64,000 bases of DNA, taken from the NCBI GenBank assembly GCA_016286165.1, contig JAEESE010000016.1:19067-83066 (forward strand), given 5' to 3'. This stretch comes from Bacteroidaceae bacterium. GTDB taxonomy: Bacteria; Bacteroidota; Bacteroidia; Bacteroidales; Bacteroidaceae. The notes under the pieces were generated by a model. That model did not search any database. It was not told the DNA's origin and was given only the letters and a program-made list of their open reading frames with translations. The translations under genes and the position numbers were made by a program. Positions 31,159 to 40,674 of this stretch are shown here, in pieces. How positions within the stretch are numbered: the stretch's first letter is position 1; every line of letters begins with the position of its first letter.

Positions 31159-34100
31159 TTAAGCGTTGTACTCCTGCCAGCTCTTAATCTTTATATCCTC
31201 GAGGTCCATAGTGGTGCAGGCCTCGATGAAAGCCTTGGCCAGACGGGTGTTGGTCATCAAGGGGATATTGTGGTCGATGGCTGCACGGCGAATGCGGTAG
31301 CCGTTGGTCAGCTCGCGCTTGGTGCGATTCTTCGGCACATTGATGATAAGGTCGAAGCGGTGCTGGGCGATAAGGGTGAGGACGTTCTGGTCGTCCTCCT
31401 CGTCGGGCCAGCTCACGGAACGTGCAAAGACGCCGTTTTCGTTGAGGAAGGCAGCCGTGCCGGCCGTGGCATAGACGTCGAGGCCTTTCTGCACCAGTTG
31501 ACGGGCAGGTTCAAGCAAGTCGAGCTTGCCCTTGACACCACCAGACGAGATGAGCACAGCCTTCTTCGGGATGCGATAGCCTGTGGCGATGAGGGCATTG
31601 AGGAGAGCTTCATGAAGGTCATCGCCCAGACAACCTACCTCACCTGTGGAGCTCATATCCACGCCCAGGACGGGGTCGGCGTTCTGCAGACGCGCAAACG
31701 AGAACTGGCTGGCTTTAACTCCGATGCGGTCGATATCGAACTCGCTCTTCTCGGCTCGCTGATAGGGAGCGTCCAGCATGATCTTCGTGGCAGTCTCGAT
31801 GAAGTTGCGCTTCAGGATCTTCGACACGAAGGGGAAGGAACGGGAAGCACGGAGATTACACTCGATAACCTTGACCTCACGGTTCTTGGCGAGGAACTGG
31901 ATATTGAACGGTCCGCTGATATTGAGCTCAGCAGCAATCTTGCGCGATATCTTCTTCATCTGACGGATAGTGGAGAAATAGACGTTCTGAGCCGGGAAGA
32001 CCATCGTGGCGTCGCCAGAGTGAACGCCGGCATATTCCACGTGTTCCGAGATGGCATATTCTACGATCTCGCCCTTGTCGGCAACGGCGTCGAACTCTAT
32101 CTCCTTGGTCTCGGTCATGAACTTCGACACTACTACGGGGAATTCCTTCGACACCTCGGTGGCCATGTTGAGGAAGCGTTCTAGCTCCTCGTCGTCATAG
32201 CACACGTTCATCGCAGCGCCCGAGAGGACATAGGAGGGACGTACGAGTACGGGATAACCCACCTCGCTTACAAATTCCTTGATGTCATCGAGGCTGGTCA
32301 AGGCGCGCCAAGCGGGTTGGTCCACGCCGAGTTTATCGAGCATGGCCGAGAACTTATCGCGATTCTCGGCGCGGTCGATATCTACAGGCGAAGTGCCTAA
32401 AACAGGTACACCCTGGCGATGCAGCTTCATGGCGAGGTTGTTGGGAATCTGTCCGCCCACGCTGACGATGACACCTCGAGGCTGCTCGAGTTCGATGACG
32501 TCGAGGACGCGCTCCAAGGTCAGCTCGTCGAAATAAAGACGGTCACACATATCGTAGTCGGTCGAAACGGTCTCGGGGTTGTAGTTGATCATGATGCTCT
32601 TGTAGCCAAGCTTGCGCGCCGTGTTGATGGCGTTGACAGAGCACCAGTCAAACTCAACCGAAGAGCCGATGCGATAGGCTCCCGAGCCGAGGACGATGAC
32701 GGACTTCTCGTTGTTGTAATAATTGATGTCGTGGAGGGGTTGGTATTTCTCGACGGGCGAACCGTTGGCGGCGGAGCCAAGGCTGAAGGCATCCTGGAAT
32801 GCGGGAACGTGGGTGTAGGTGAAATAGAGGTAGTTGGTGAGCTCGGGATGCTCGCTGGCCACAGTGGGAATGCGCTTCACTGAAGGCAGAATGCCGCGCA
32901 GCTTGCGATAGCGGCGCACTTCGAGGTTCTCCTTTTCGAGGTTACCACCAGCGGGTTTGAGCACGAAACGTGCTATTTGGAAATCACTGAAGCCGGCCTG
33001 CTTCACTTCGAGCATGAAAGTGTCAGGCAGCTCTTCAAGGCTGTTGTAGCTCTCAAGCTGGTGCTTGAGGTCCACGATATGCTTCATGCGTTTGATGAAC
33101 CATGGATCAATCTTTGTCAGCTGCTCGATTCGCTCCACGGTATAACCCTCCTCCAAGGCCTGTGCGATGGCGAAGATACGTAGGTCGGTAGGATTCTCGA
33201 GGGCGTCGTCGAGGTCGTCGAAATGAACATGCTCGTTGCCCACAAAACCGTGCATCCCCTGCCCTATCATGCGCAGGCCCTTCTGCAACATCTCTTCAAA
33301 CGAACGGCCTATGCTCATGATTTCACCAACGCTCTTCATCGACGATCCGATCTGACGCGAAACGCCGACAAACTTGGTGAGGTCCCAACGCGGAATCTTG
33401 CAAATCATGTAGTCGAGCGAAGGTGCTACGTAAGCTGAGTTCGTGGTACCCATCTCGCCAATTTGGTCCAAGGTGTAGCCGAGGGCTATCTTGGCAGCGA
33501 CGAAGGCGAGCGGATAACCGGTGGCCTTGGAAGCCAGGGCACTGGAGCGCGAGAGGCGTGCGTTGATCTCGATGATGCGGTAGTCGTTGGTCACGGCATT
33601 GAAGGCGAACTGTATGTTGCACTCGCCCACGATGCCAAGGTGCTTTACACATTTAATAGTAATATCCTGCAACATCTTCACCTGCTCGTCAGTCAGCGAA
33701 CAAGTGGGCGCCACCACGATTGACTCGCCGGTATGAATGCCAAGTGGGTCGAAGTTCTCCATCGAGGCCACTGTGAAGCAGCGGTCGTTGGCATCGCGGA
33801 TGCACTCGAACTCAATCTCCTTCCAACCCTTCAGGCTCTCCTCGACGAGGATCTGCGGTGCGAAGGTGAAGGCACTCTCGGCTATCTCGATGAACTTCTC
33901 CTCGTCGGGGCAGATACCGCTGCCGAGGCCGCCGAGTGCATAAGCCGAGCGAATCATGATGGGGAAGCCTATCTGGCGTGCAGCTTTCAAAGCATCGTCC
34001 ATATTCTCCACGGCGTGGCTAACAGGCACCTTGAGGTTCACCTCAGCCAGCTTCTTGACGAAGAGGTCGCGGTCCTCGGTGTTCATGATGGCCTCAACGC

Positions 34101-34449
34101 TGGTGCCGAGCACCTCGACGCCGTATTCCTTCAGCGTGCCGTTGAGGTAAAGCTCCGTGCCGCAGTTCAATGCTGTCTGTCCGCCGAAAGCTAAAAGAAT
34201 GCCGTCGGGGCGTTCTTTCTTGATGATTTCAGTTACAAAAAAGGGCGTCACCGGTTGGAAATAAACTTTGTCGGCAATGCCCTCAGAGGTTTGAATAGTA
34301 GCGATGTTTGGGTTGACGAGTACACTGGAGATACCTTCCTCGCGTAGCGCCTTCAGCGCCTGCGAACCACTGTAGTCGAACTCGCCAGCTTGTCCGATCT
34401 TAAGGGCACCGCTGCCTAAGACCAGCACCTTCTTCATTTCTTTTTTCAT
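31159..34449 (-). CDS. carB: carbamoyl-phosphate synthase large chain
   Basis: 1096-aa large subunit that makes carbamoyl phosphate from ammonia (delivered by CarA), bicarbonate and two ATP, feeding pyrimidine and arginine synthesis. Two homologous halves each begin with a Rossmann-like segment (KKVLVLGSGALKIGQAGEFDYSG and KSVIVLGSGAYRIGSSVEFDW) and contain an ATP-grasp domain. The C-terminal MGS-like allosteric domain starts near 960 (VLISSGGVKGKLDLL). ATG 34449 is used; an in-frame Met at 34437 is possible. carA is not in the window. purU lies 18 bases upstream, so the two are probably co-transcribed. Confidence 0.97.
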   Translation of the reverse strand: MKKEMKKVLVLGSGALKIGQAGEFDYSGSQALKALREEGISSVLVNPNIATIQTSEGIADKVYFQPVTPFFVTEIIKKERPDGILLAFGGQTALNCGTELYLNGTLKEYGVEVLGTSVEAIMNTEDRDLFVKKLAEVNLKVPVSHAVENMDDALKAARQIGFPIMIRSAYALGGLGSGICPDEEKFIEIAESAFTFAPQILVEESLKGWKEIEFECIRDANDRCFTVASMENFDPLGIHTGESIVVAPTCSLTDEQVKMLQDITIKCVKHLGIVGECNIQFAFNAVTNDYRIIEINARLSRSSALASKATGYPLAFVAAKIALGYTLDQIGEMGTTNSAYVAPSLDYMICKIPRWDLTKFVGVSRQIGSSMKSVGEIMSIGRSFEEMLQKGLRMIGQGMHGFVGNEHVHFDDLDDALENPTDLRIFAIAQALEEGYTVERIEQLTKIDPWFIKRMKHIVDLKHQLESYNSLEELPDTFMLEVKQAGFSDFQIARFVLKPAGGNLEKENLEVRRYRKLRGILPSVKRIPTVASEHPELTNYLYFTYTHVPAFQDAFSLGSAANGSPVEKYQPLHDINYYNNEKSVIVLGSGAYRIGSSVEFDWCSVNAINTARKLGYKSIMINYNPETVSTDYDMCDRLYFDELTLERVLDVIELEQPRGVIVSVGGQIPNNLAMKLHRQGVPVLGTSPVDIDRAENRDKFSAMLDKLGVDQPAWRALTSLDDIKEFVSEVGYPVLVRPSYVLSGAAMNVCYDDEELERFLNMATEVSKEFPVVVSKFMTETKEIEFDAVADKGEIVEYAISEHVEYAGVHSGDATMVFPAQNVYFSTIRQMKKISRKIAAELNISGPFNIQFLAKNREVKVIECNLRASRSFPFVSKILKRNFIETATKIMLDAPYQRAEKSEFDIDRIGVKASQFSFARLQNADPVLGVDMSSTGEVGCLGDDLHEALLNALIATGYRIPKKAVLISSGGVKGKLDLLEPARQLVQKGLDVYATAGTAAFLNENGVFARSVSWPDEEDDQNVLTLIAQHRFDLIINVPKNRTKRELTNGYRIRRAAIDHNIPLMTNTRLAKAFIEACTTMDLEDIKIKSWQEYNA

Positions 34450-34467
34450 GTGTGTAAAGCTATTTTG

Positions 34468-35331
34468 TTAACTGAAAATGATGGTTTTATTCTTGTAAGT
34501 AAGAATCTTCCGTTCTATGTGTTTGCTTACTGCTCTTGAGAGGACGATTTTCTCCAAGTCCTTGCCCTTGTTGGCCAGGCTCTCGGGGGTGTCCTTGTGG
34601 CTGATACGCGTCACATCCTGTTCGATGATGGGACCAGCATCAAGGTCTGCCGTCACGTAGTGACTGGTGGCACCGATGATTTTCACACCACGCTCCCACG
34701 CCTGATGATAAGGCTTAGCGCCCACAAAGGCAGGCAGGAAAGAGTGGTGTATATTAATAATGTGGTGTGGATAGCGTGCTATCATGTCGTCGCTGATGAT
34801 CTGCATGTAACGTGCCAGAACAATGAACGTCACGCGTTCGCGCTCCAGCAGTTCCTTCTCGGCAGCTTCCACCTCGGCCTTGTTCGAGTGGTCCTTATTG
34901 ATAGACCTTACATAATAAGGTATGCTAAACTGCTCGGCCACGAAGCGCAAGTCCTCGTGGTTGCTCACAATGCAGGGAATGTCCACATTCCATTCGCCCG
35001 CCTTGTAGCGCGCCAAGAGATCATAGAGGCAGTGGCTCATCTTGCTTACGAAGATAGCCATACGGGGACGCTCATCGGAGAAATACAGATTGAAAGTCAT
35101 CTGATAACGAGGAGCGTAGAGGGTGGAAAGGTATTCGCTGATTTTCTCGCGGGGGATGCGGAAGCAATCCAATTGCCACTCAATGCGCATGAAGAACATA
35201 CTGTCCTCACGATCAACATACTGATCCAAATAGATGATATTGCCCTGATTATCGGTGATGAATTTAGTCACCTCGGAAATGATTCCAGGCTGATCGGGAC
35301 AGTGTAGCAACAAGATGGCGCTTGCTTCCAT
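34468..35331 (-). CDS. purU: formyltetrahydrofolate deformylase
   Basis: 287-aa enzyme hydrolysing 10-formyl-THF to THF and formate, which supplies formate for purine synthesis and balances one-carbon units. N-terminal ACT domain (LLLHCPDQPGIISEVTKFI, 8-26) and a C-terminal formyltransferase domain with NIHHSFLPAFVGAKPYHQA and the conserved His/Asp residues (TSHYVTADLDAGPIIEQD). ATG 35331 is chosen over an in-frame TTG two codons earlier. Its promoter box lies at 35360. Confidence 0.95.
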   Translation of the reverse strand: MEASAILLLHCPDQPGIISEVTKFITDNQGNIIYLDQYVDREDSMFFMRIEWQLDCFRIPREKISEYLSTLYAPRYQMTFNLYFSDERPRMAIFVSKMSHCLYDLLARYKAGEWNVDIPCIVSNHEDLRFVAEQFSIPYYVRSINKDHSNKAEVEAAEKELLERERVTFIVLARYMQIISDDMIARYPHHIINIHHSFLPAFVGAKPYHQAWERGVKIIGATSHYVTADLDAGPIIEQDVTRISHKDTPESLANKGKDLEKIVLSRAVSKHIERKILTYKNKTIIFS

Positions 35332-35359
35332 AGGCAATTGATTGTTTGCTTCTGGGCTG

Positions 35360-35367
35360 CAAATTTA
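35360..35367 (-). promoter_or_regulatory. -7 promoter box of purU-carB
   Basis: Minus strand TAAATTTG followed by cagcc, about 28 bases before the purU ATG. Confidence 0.5.
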
Positions 35368-35462
35368 GTAAAAAAACGAGAGATTCACGATTAAAGTTTA
35401 AAGTTTTTGTTTCGTTTGCTTTCTTTTCTTGATATATTTCGCCTCATTTGCAATCTTTTTGC

Positions 35463-35470
35463 TACCTTTG
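35463..35470 (+). promoter_or_regulatory. -7 promoter box of mutS2
   Basis: TAccTTTG followed by cagac, 52 bases before the ATG. The spacer after it holds attaagcttaaaacattaaac-type heptads. Confidence 0.5.
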
Positions 35471-35522
35471 CAGACCAAAAACATTCTACATTAAGCTTAA
35501 AACATTAAACTTTGAACTCTAA

Positions 35523-38171
35523 ATGGTATATCCTGATAAGTTTGAAGAGAAAATAGGGATGAAGGAGATCCGCGCCATGTTGCGCGGCCACTGCCTTAGT
35601 GCGCTGGGCGAGCAGCGCGTTGATGAGATGGCGTTCACCGCCGATGCTACCCTCTTACAGGAACTGCACCAGCAGATAGGCGAGTTCGTGCGTATGGAGG
35701 AAGAGGCCGATGGCCTGCCCGACAGCGGCTTCTATGACCTCCGCCCCACCCTTCAACACATCCGCATCGAAGGAACATATATCGAAGTGGATGAGATGTT
35801 TGCGCTGCAAAGGGCGTTGGAATGCATTCAAGGGATAAGAAAAGTAATAGCGGAACCAGCCCCGGACTCCCCCCCCGCCCTTCCTGTTCGGGAGGGAGCA
35901 ATTACCGAACAAGAATGGCTGTCATCGCAAAAAAGTGTGCCATACCCCGCTCTCGCACGCCTTGTCTATTCTCGATTTCCATTACATGCCGCTCCCTCCC
36001 TCACAGGGAGGACAGGGGGTGGGTCTGCTCTTCATCTCTTACGTCGCATCTCCCAAATCCTCGACAAATTCGGGCACGTGAAAGATTCAGCATCATCGGA
36101 GCTGGCGCGGATTCGTCGCGAGCTGGCAAGCGCCGAAGGCAGCGTGAGCCGCGTGCTGAACAATATATTAAGGAACGCGCAGGCGGAAGGAACGGTGGCA
36201 CAGGACGTGGCTCCCACGATGCGCGACGGACGATTGGTCATCCCTGTGGCACCTGCCCTGAAACGTAAAATCAAGGGTATAGTACACGACGAGAGCGCCA
36301 CTGGAAAGACGGTGTTCATAGAGCCGCAGGAAGTAGTCGAGGCTAACAACCGTATCCGTGAACTCGAGGGCGAGGAGAAGCGCGAAATCTTGCGCATCCT
36401 GCGCGAGTTCACCGATGAGGTTCGACCGATGGTGCCACAACTTTTAGACAGCTTCGAGATGCTTGCCGACGTAGAGTTCGTGCGGGCTAAAGCACACTTT
36501 GCCAAACAGATAGAGGCGTTCACCACGACGCAGCCACAGATAGCTAAGCACCCGCTCATCGACTGGACACTGGCCGTGCACCCACTGCTTCGTCGCTCAC
36601 TGGAGAAGCACGGACGCAAGGTCGTGCCCCTGGAAATCGAGCTGACGCGTCGCCAGCGCATCCTGCTCATCTCTGGCCCCAATGCCGGTGGCAAAAGCGT
36701 GTGCCTGAAGACGGTGGGACTGCTGCAATACATGTTTCAATGCGGACTGCCCATCACCGTAGGCGAGCGTTCGCAGTTGGGCATTTTTGAACACATCATG
36801 ATTGACATAGGCGACGAGCAGAGCATTGAAGATGAACTTTCAACCTATAGTTCTCACCTGCTGAATATGAAGCAGATGATGCGCCACGCCGACCCTGCCA
36901 CGCTGCTGCTCATCGACGAGTTCGGCGGCGGGACGGAACCTCAAATCGGAGGTGCTATGGCCGAGGCCGTGATGAAGCGTTTCGTGGAGCGCGGAGCCTT
37001 CGGCATCATCACCACTCACTACCAGAACCTCAAACATTTTGCCGAGGAAACGGAGGGAGTTGTCAATGGCGCCATGCTCTATGACCGCCACCTGATGCAG
37101 CCGCTGTTCCAGCTACAGATCGGCCAGCCCGGCTCAAGCTTCGCCGTAGAGATAGCTCGCAAGATTGGCATCCCAGAAGATGTCATCGCCGACGCCTCGG
37201 ACATCGTTGGCCGCGACTACATTAACGCCGACAAATGGCTGCAGGATATTGTGCGCGACCGCCGTTATTGGCAGCAGAAACGCGAGAACATCCATAGCCG
37301 CGAGAAGCAGATGGAGCAGACCATAGCCAAATACGAAGAAGAGATTGCCGAACTACAACGCAAGCGTAAGGAAATCATCCGTAAGGCGAAGGACGAAGCC
37401 GAACAACTGCTGCTCGACTCCAATGCTCGCATCGAACGCACTATCCGCGAGATACGCGAGTCACAGGCCGAGAAGGAAGAGACGCGCCGCGTTCGCCAGC
37501 AACTCGAGGACTTCCGCATCAAAGAAGTTGAAAACCGCGAGGGACTGGGCGACGAGGAGATAGAGCGCAAGATGGATAAGATCAGGAGGAGGCAGGAACG
37601 AAAAAGGACTTTAGGGAGGGAACAATCACCTTCGAACATCAGCGGACAGCCATATAGCAGCTCTACACATTCCACTCCTTCTCTAGGGAGGGCGGTGGGA
37701 GAGTCCGGGCTGGAGCCCGTCTATGTCCGCCTCAAAGGCCAGACCTCCGTGGGTCGACTCCTTTCAGTTGACGGCAAGAACGCCACGGTGCTATTCGGCC
37801 AAATGAAGACGACGGTGAAGATTGATAGGCTGGTGCCGGCACAGGAGCCTCAAAAACAGGAGTCACCTACGGGCGCCACCTTTGTCAGCCGCGATACCCA
37901 GAACCTCATGCGCGAGAAGTCATTGAATTTCAAGCAAGACATTGATGTACGAGGCATGCGGGGTGATGAAGCTCTCAACGCAATAACACATTACATCGAC
38001 GATGCTATCCAAGTTGGCGTGGACCGCGTGCGCATCCTCCACGGCACCGGCACCGGAGCCCTACGTCAGATAATACGTCAGTACCTGCGTACCATTCCCG
38101 CCGTGCGTGATGCCCGCGACGAGCACGTTCAGTTTGGCGGCGCCGGCATCACGATTGTCGATTTCAATTAG
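35523..38171 (+). CDS. mutS2: MutS2 family endonuclease/ribosome rescue ATPase with two repeat-derived inserts
   Basis: 882 aa, longer than the usual ~780-835. Order: N-terminal helical clamp (1-330), ATPase with Walker A GPNAGGKS near 385 and the STYSSHLLNMKQMM and DEFGGGTEP blocks, coiled coil (about 575-690), KOW-like segment, and a C-terminal Smr nuclease domain (DVRGMRGDEAL, HGTGTGALR). MutS2 suppresses recombination and, in some bacteria, splits collided ribosomes. Two stretches, about residues 111-169 and 692-730, coincide with palindromic repeat pairs and encode SPPALPVREGA..., APSLTGRTGGGS and STPSLGRAVGES. Between the arms of the first pair the native-looking VPYPALARLV remains. All catalytic motifs are intact. 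Confidence 0.94.
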   Translation: MVYPDKFEEKIGMKEIRAMLRGHCLSALGEQRVDEMAFTADATLLQELHQQIGEFVRMEEEADGLPDSGFYDLRPTLQHIRIEGTYIEVDEMFALQRALECIQGIRKVIAEPAPDSPPALPVREGAITEQEWLSSQKSVPYPALARLVYSRFPLHAAPSLTGRTGGGSALHLLRRISQILDKFGHVKDSASSELARIRRELASAEGSVSRVLNNILRNAQAEGTVAQDVAPTMRDGRLVIPVAPALKRKIKGIVHDESATGKTVFIEPQEVVEANNRIRELEGEEKREILRILREFTDEVRPMVPQLLDSFEMLADVEFVRAKAHFAKQIEAFTTTQPQIAKHPLIDWTLAVHPLLRRSLEKHGRKVVPLEIELTRRQRILLISGPNAGGKSVCLKTVGLLQYMFQCGLPITVGERSQLGIFEHIMIDIGDEQSIEDELSTYSSHLLNMKQMMRHADPATLLLIDEFGGGTEPQIGGAMAEAVMKRFVERGAFGIITTHYQNLKHFAEETEGVVNGAMLYDRHLMQPLFQLQIGQPGSSFAVEIARKIGIPEDVIADASDIVGRDYINADKWLQDIVRDRRYWQQKRENIHSREKQMEQTIAKYEEEIAELQRKRKEIIRKAKDEAEQLLLDSNARIERTIREIRESQAEKEETRRVRQQLEDFRIKEVENREGLGDEEIERKMDKIRRRQERKRTLGREQSPSNISGQPYSSSTHSTPSLGRAVGESGLEPVYVRLKGQTSVGRLLSVDGKNATVLFGQMKTTVKIDRLVPAQEPQKQESPTGATFVSRDTQNLMREKSLNFKQDIDVRGMRGDEALNAITHYIDDAIQVGVDRVRILHGTGTGALRQIIRQYLRTIPAVRDARDEHVQFGGAGITIVDFN
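35856..36029. repeat. REP-like inverted pair inside mutS2 (N-terminal half)
   Basis: Left arm 35856-35900 (core gttcgggagggagca) and right arm 35988-36029 (core gctccctccctcacaggg, then ggggtgggtctg) are inverted copies. The frame is open throughout. Confidence 0.8.
37606..37708. repeat. degenerate REP-like pair inside mutS2 (C-terminal half)
   Basis: Left part 37606-37630 shares gggagggaacaatcacc with the left arm at 35890 (gggagggagcaattacc). Right arm 37666-37708 starts cacattccactcc, like the arms at 61208 and 62085 read in reverse. Weaker than the other pairs. Confidence 0.6.
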
Positions 38172-38533
38172 GTCATTCGTGGAAGTCATTTGAACACCTT
38201 ATCGACTTCCGGGATAAAAATGAAAAAAGTAGGGTGGGATGTAATATTTCGGCTTACTCCACCCCAACATGGACTGAAGCCATATTGAAGGGAACGAAAG
38301 CGTTGACCGGACAAATGACTATAGCGAACAAGGAGGCTGTTGACGGGCAAGAGATAATGACCCTGGAACTGAACGACTTCAAGTTCGACGCTATCGACCA
38401 CTCATGCGTTTATTCTGTGAATGGAACGATTGATTTCCCTTTATACTCCAATTAATTCTCAATAAGACGTAATCATTAAGCCACTATATTCGAAAAAAAA
38501 TCTTTTATAACAGCTTAATTGAAAAAAATGTCG
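38172..38533. other. intergenic region after mutS2
   Basis: Holds a weak hairpin (ggaagtc at 38181, gacttcc at 38204) that may end mutS2, the short frame at 38234 and an AT-rich promoter region. Confidence 0.4.
38234..38455 (+). pseudogene. 73-codon open frame, possible 3' remnant of an exported beta-rich protein
   Basis: Reads from a GTG with no ATG and no signal peptide. The composition looks coding: LKGTKALTGQMTIANKEAVDGQ and FDAIDHSCVYSVNGTIDFPLY form plausible strand pairs. It may be the tail of a lost beta-barrel or calycin-like gene, or chance. No family recognised. Confidence 0.35.
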
Positions 38534-38541
38534 TACCTTTG
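38534..38541 (+). promoter_or_regulatory. -7 promoter box of the DUF4199 gene
   Basis: TAccTTTG followed by cggcc, 25 bases before the ATG. Confidence 0.5.
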
Positions 38542-38566
38542 CGGCCGATATTAATGTACCCGCGCA

Positions 38567-39121
38567 ATGGACGACAAGAAAACCACCTTTTCCGATAGCC
38601 GGCAGACACGTGCTTACGCAGCCTATTATGGGTTGTGGGTAGGCTTGTGTTGGGCGGCCAGCTTTGCCCTGTCGATGTATGCCTTGACTCACCCCAGCGT
38701 GGGTAGCCTCGGCCTCATCTTAGGGCTTTGCTCTTTGCCGCTTGGCGTATGGCTTATGCGCGGCTTTCGCCAGACTATAGCACCTCTGCCGCTCCGACGG
38801 GCATGGCACATGGCATGGATGATGTTCCTCGGCGCAGCTTTGATTTGCACGGCAACGCAATTCGTCTATTTCGCTTACTTCGACGGCGGACAGTTTGTGC
38901 GTTCCTATGGTGAGATGTTCCAGCAACCCGAGCTGCATGATATGATGCAGCAGATGATGCCCGGGCAGGATATCGACACCATGATGAACGAGGCGCTGAC
39001 GGCTTTCAGCACTACCCCACCCTCGCAACTCGCGTTGCAGTTCCTGTTCTGGAATGTGTTGCTGGCCACCTTCTTCGCATTCCCCACCGCCCTCTTCTCA
39101 TTCTCAAGGGATTTGCCCTAA
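38567..39121 (+). CDS. DUF4199 membrane protein
   Basis: 184 aa with four predicted membrane segments (about 22-42, 48-66, 82-105, 155-178), typical of DUF4199. A Met-rich loop (HDMMQQMMPGQDIDTMM) precedes the last segment. Function is unknown. In Bacteroidetes this family commonly sits next to a glycosyltransferase like the one that follows here, which hints at a shared role in lipid-linked sugar handling; that is inference. Confidence 0.88.
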   Translation: MDDKKTTFSDSRQTRAYAAYYGLWVGLCWAASFALSMYALTHPSVGSLGLILGLCSLPLGVWLMRGFRQTIAPLPLRRAWHMAWMMFLGAALICTATQFVYFAYFDGGQFVRSYGEMFQQPELHDMMQQMMPGQDIDTMMNEALTAFSTTPPSQLALQFLFWNVLLATFFAFPTALFSFSRDLP

Positions 39122-39170
39122 ACATTAAAACTATAAACGTTAAACGACACACGTTAAACGACAAACAAGA

Positions 39171-40121
39171 ATGGATATCTCAGTAATTGTTCCGCTCTTC
39201 AACGAAGCCGAATCGCTGCCCGAACTGCACGCCTGGATTAAGCGCGTGATGGACGAGCATGGCTTCACCTATGAAATAATCTTCGTCAACGACGGCTCAA
39301 CCGATACTTCGTGGCAGGTAATCGAAGGCCTTGCCGCCGAGAATAAAGAAGTGAAAGGCATCTGCTTCCGTCGTAACTACGGCAAGAGCCCTGCTCTCTT
39401 CTGCGGTTTCCGCAAGGCCGAGGGAGATGTGGTAATAACCATGGACGCCGACCTGCAAGACTCGCCCGACGAGATTCCCGAACTGCGCCGCAAGATTGTC
39501 GAGGATGGCTACGACCTCGTCAGCGGCTACAAGCAGAAGCGCTACGATCCGCTGTCGAAGACCATTCCCACCAAACTCTTCAATGCCACGGCAAGAGCCG
39601 TAAGCGGTATCAAGAACCTGCACGACTTCAACTGCGGCCTTAAGGCTTACCGCCGTGATGTGGTCAAGAATATCGAGGTTTACGGAGAAATGCACCGCTA
39701 TATTCCCTACCTCGCCAAGAATGCCGGTTTCGATAAGATAGGCGAGCAGGTGGTGCACCATCAGGCACGCAAGTACGGCAAGACCAAGTTCGGCCTCGAC
39801 CGTTTCGTCAACGGCTACCTGGACCTCATGACGCTGTGGTTCCTGAGCAAGTTCGGCAAGAAGCCTATGCACGTGTTCGGCCTTTGGGGTACGCTGATGT
39901 TCTTCATCGGTTTCATCGCCGTCATCGTAGTAGGCGCCTCCAAGCTATATGCCTTGTCCAAAGGTATTCCTGCACGCTTGGTTACCGACTCGCCTTATTT
40001 CTACATCGCACTTACGATGATGCTCCTCGGCACACAGCTCTTCGTAGCCGGTTTCCTTGGCGACCTCATCAGCCGCAACAGCGAGCAGCGCAACGATTAT
40101 CAGATTTCCAAGGAGATTTAA
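39171..40121 (+). CDS. family 2 glycosyltransferase, polyisoprenyl-phosphate type
   Basis: 316-aa inner-membrane enzyme. GT-A domain (1-230) with VIVPLFNEAESLPEL, VNDGSTDTSW and the metal motif MDADLQDSPDE, then two C-terminal membrane segments (about 238-262 and 277-300), as in DPM1/ArnC/GtrB proteins. Such enzymes transfer a sugar from a nucleotide donor to a polyprenyl phosphate carrier. Sugar unknown. It follows DUF4199 by 49 bases, and the next gene starts 13 bases after its stop. Confidence 0.93.
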   Translation: MDISVIVPLFNEAESLPELHAWIKRVMDEHGFTYEIIFVNDGSTDTSWQVIEGLAAENKEVKGICFRRNYGKSPALFCGFRKAEGDVVITMDADLQDSPDEIPELRRKIVEDGYDLVSGYKQKRYDPLSKTIPTKLFNATARAVSGIKNLHDFNCGLKAYRRDVVKNIEVYGEMHRYIPYLAKNAGFDKIGEQVVHHQARKYGKTKFGLDRFVNGYLDLMTLWFLSKFGKKPMHVFGLWGTLMFFIGFIAVIVVGASKLYALSKGIPARLVTDSPYFYIALTMMLLGTQLFVAGFLGDLISRNSEQRNDYQISKEI

Positions 40122-40134
40122 ACATCCACGCAGA

Positions 40135-40674
40135 ATGAGTTTCAAACTTACATCACATAGTCTGTCGCCCTCCTTAGCGGGAGTGCTTTGGCTGTGTGTT
40201 TGCTGTTTGCTATTCGCCAGTTGCGACAATGTCTCATGCCCGCTCAACAACACAGTGGAGAGCGTCTACGGTTTCTACGCCGCTAATTACGACGACGCGG
40301 GTGATCTGATAACAGGCAGAGCCGTAAGCGTGGGCGACACCATCACTGTCACTGCCCTCGGCCCTGATACCGTGCTCGCCAACAAACTCGTCAACAAGAA
40401 CAGTGTATCTCTGCCCGTAAGCTTCTTCAATGACGAAGATGTGTTTGTGTTTCGGTTTGCCGACCAAGAACAACGCATAGCCCACGACACCATTAGGGTG
40501 ACGAAGACCAACCTGCGCCATTGGGACGATCCTTCGTGCCCTGTGCACATGTGGCACACCATAACATCAGTGCGCTATACGCACAACCTCATCGACACTC
40601 TTATCATCACCAACCCAACCGTCAACTACGATGGCCTCGAGAACATTCAGATATATTTCCGCACTGCTTCTTAG
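40135..40674 (+). CDS. DUF6452-type lipoprotein
   Basis: 179 aa with a lipoprotein signal (CVCCLLFASCDN). The mature domain is beta-rich (SVGDTITVTALGPDTVL..., SLPVSFFNDEDVFVFRF, MWHTITSVRYTHNLIDTLIITNPTVNYDG). The sequence and the following DUF6048-type gene fit the DUF6452/DUF6048 pair seen in Bacteroidetes. Function unknown. ATG 40135 is chosen, as it starts directly after the glycosyltransferase gene and gives the signal sequence. Its 3' end overlaps the next gene by 44 bases in another frame. Confidence 0.75.
   Translation: MSFKLTSHSLSPSLAGVLWLCVCCLLFASCDNVSCPLNNTVESVYGFYAANYDDAGDLITGRAVSVGDTITVTALGPDTVLANKLVNKNSVSLPVSFFNDEDVFVFRFADQEQRIAHDTIRVTKTNLRHWDDPSCPVHMWHTITSVRYTHNLIDTLIITNPTVNYDGLENIQIYFRTAS

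Noticed and set aside
40155..40176. REP-like arm in the DUF6452 lipoprotein signal (ctgtcgccctccttagcggg)
   Set aside because: Only a short stretch resembles the family and no inverted partner is present; kept out of the repeat list.
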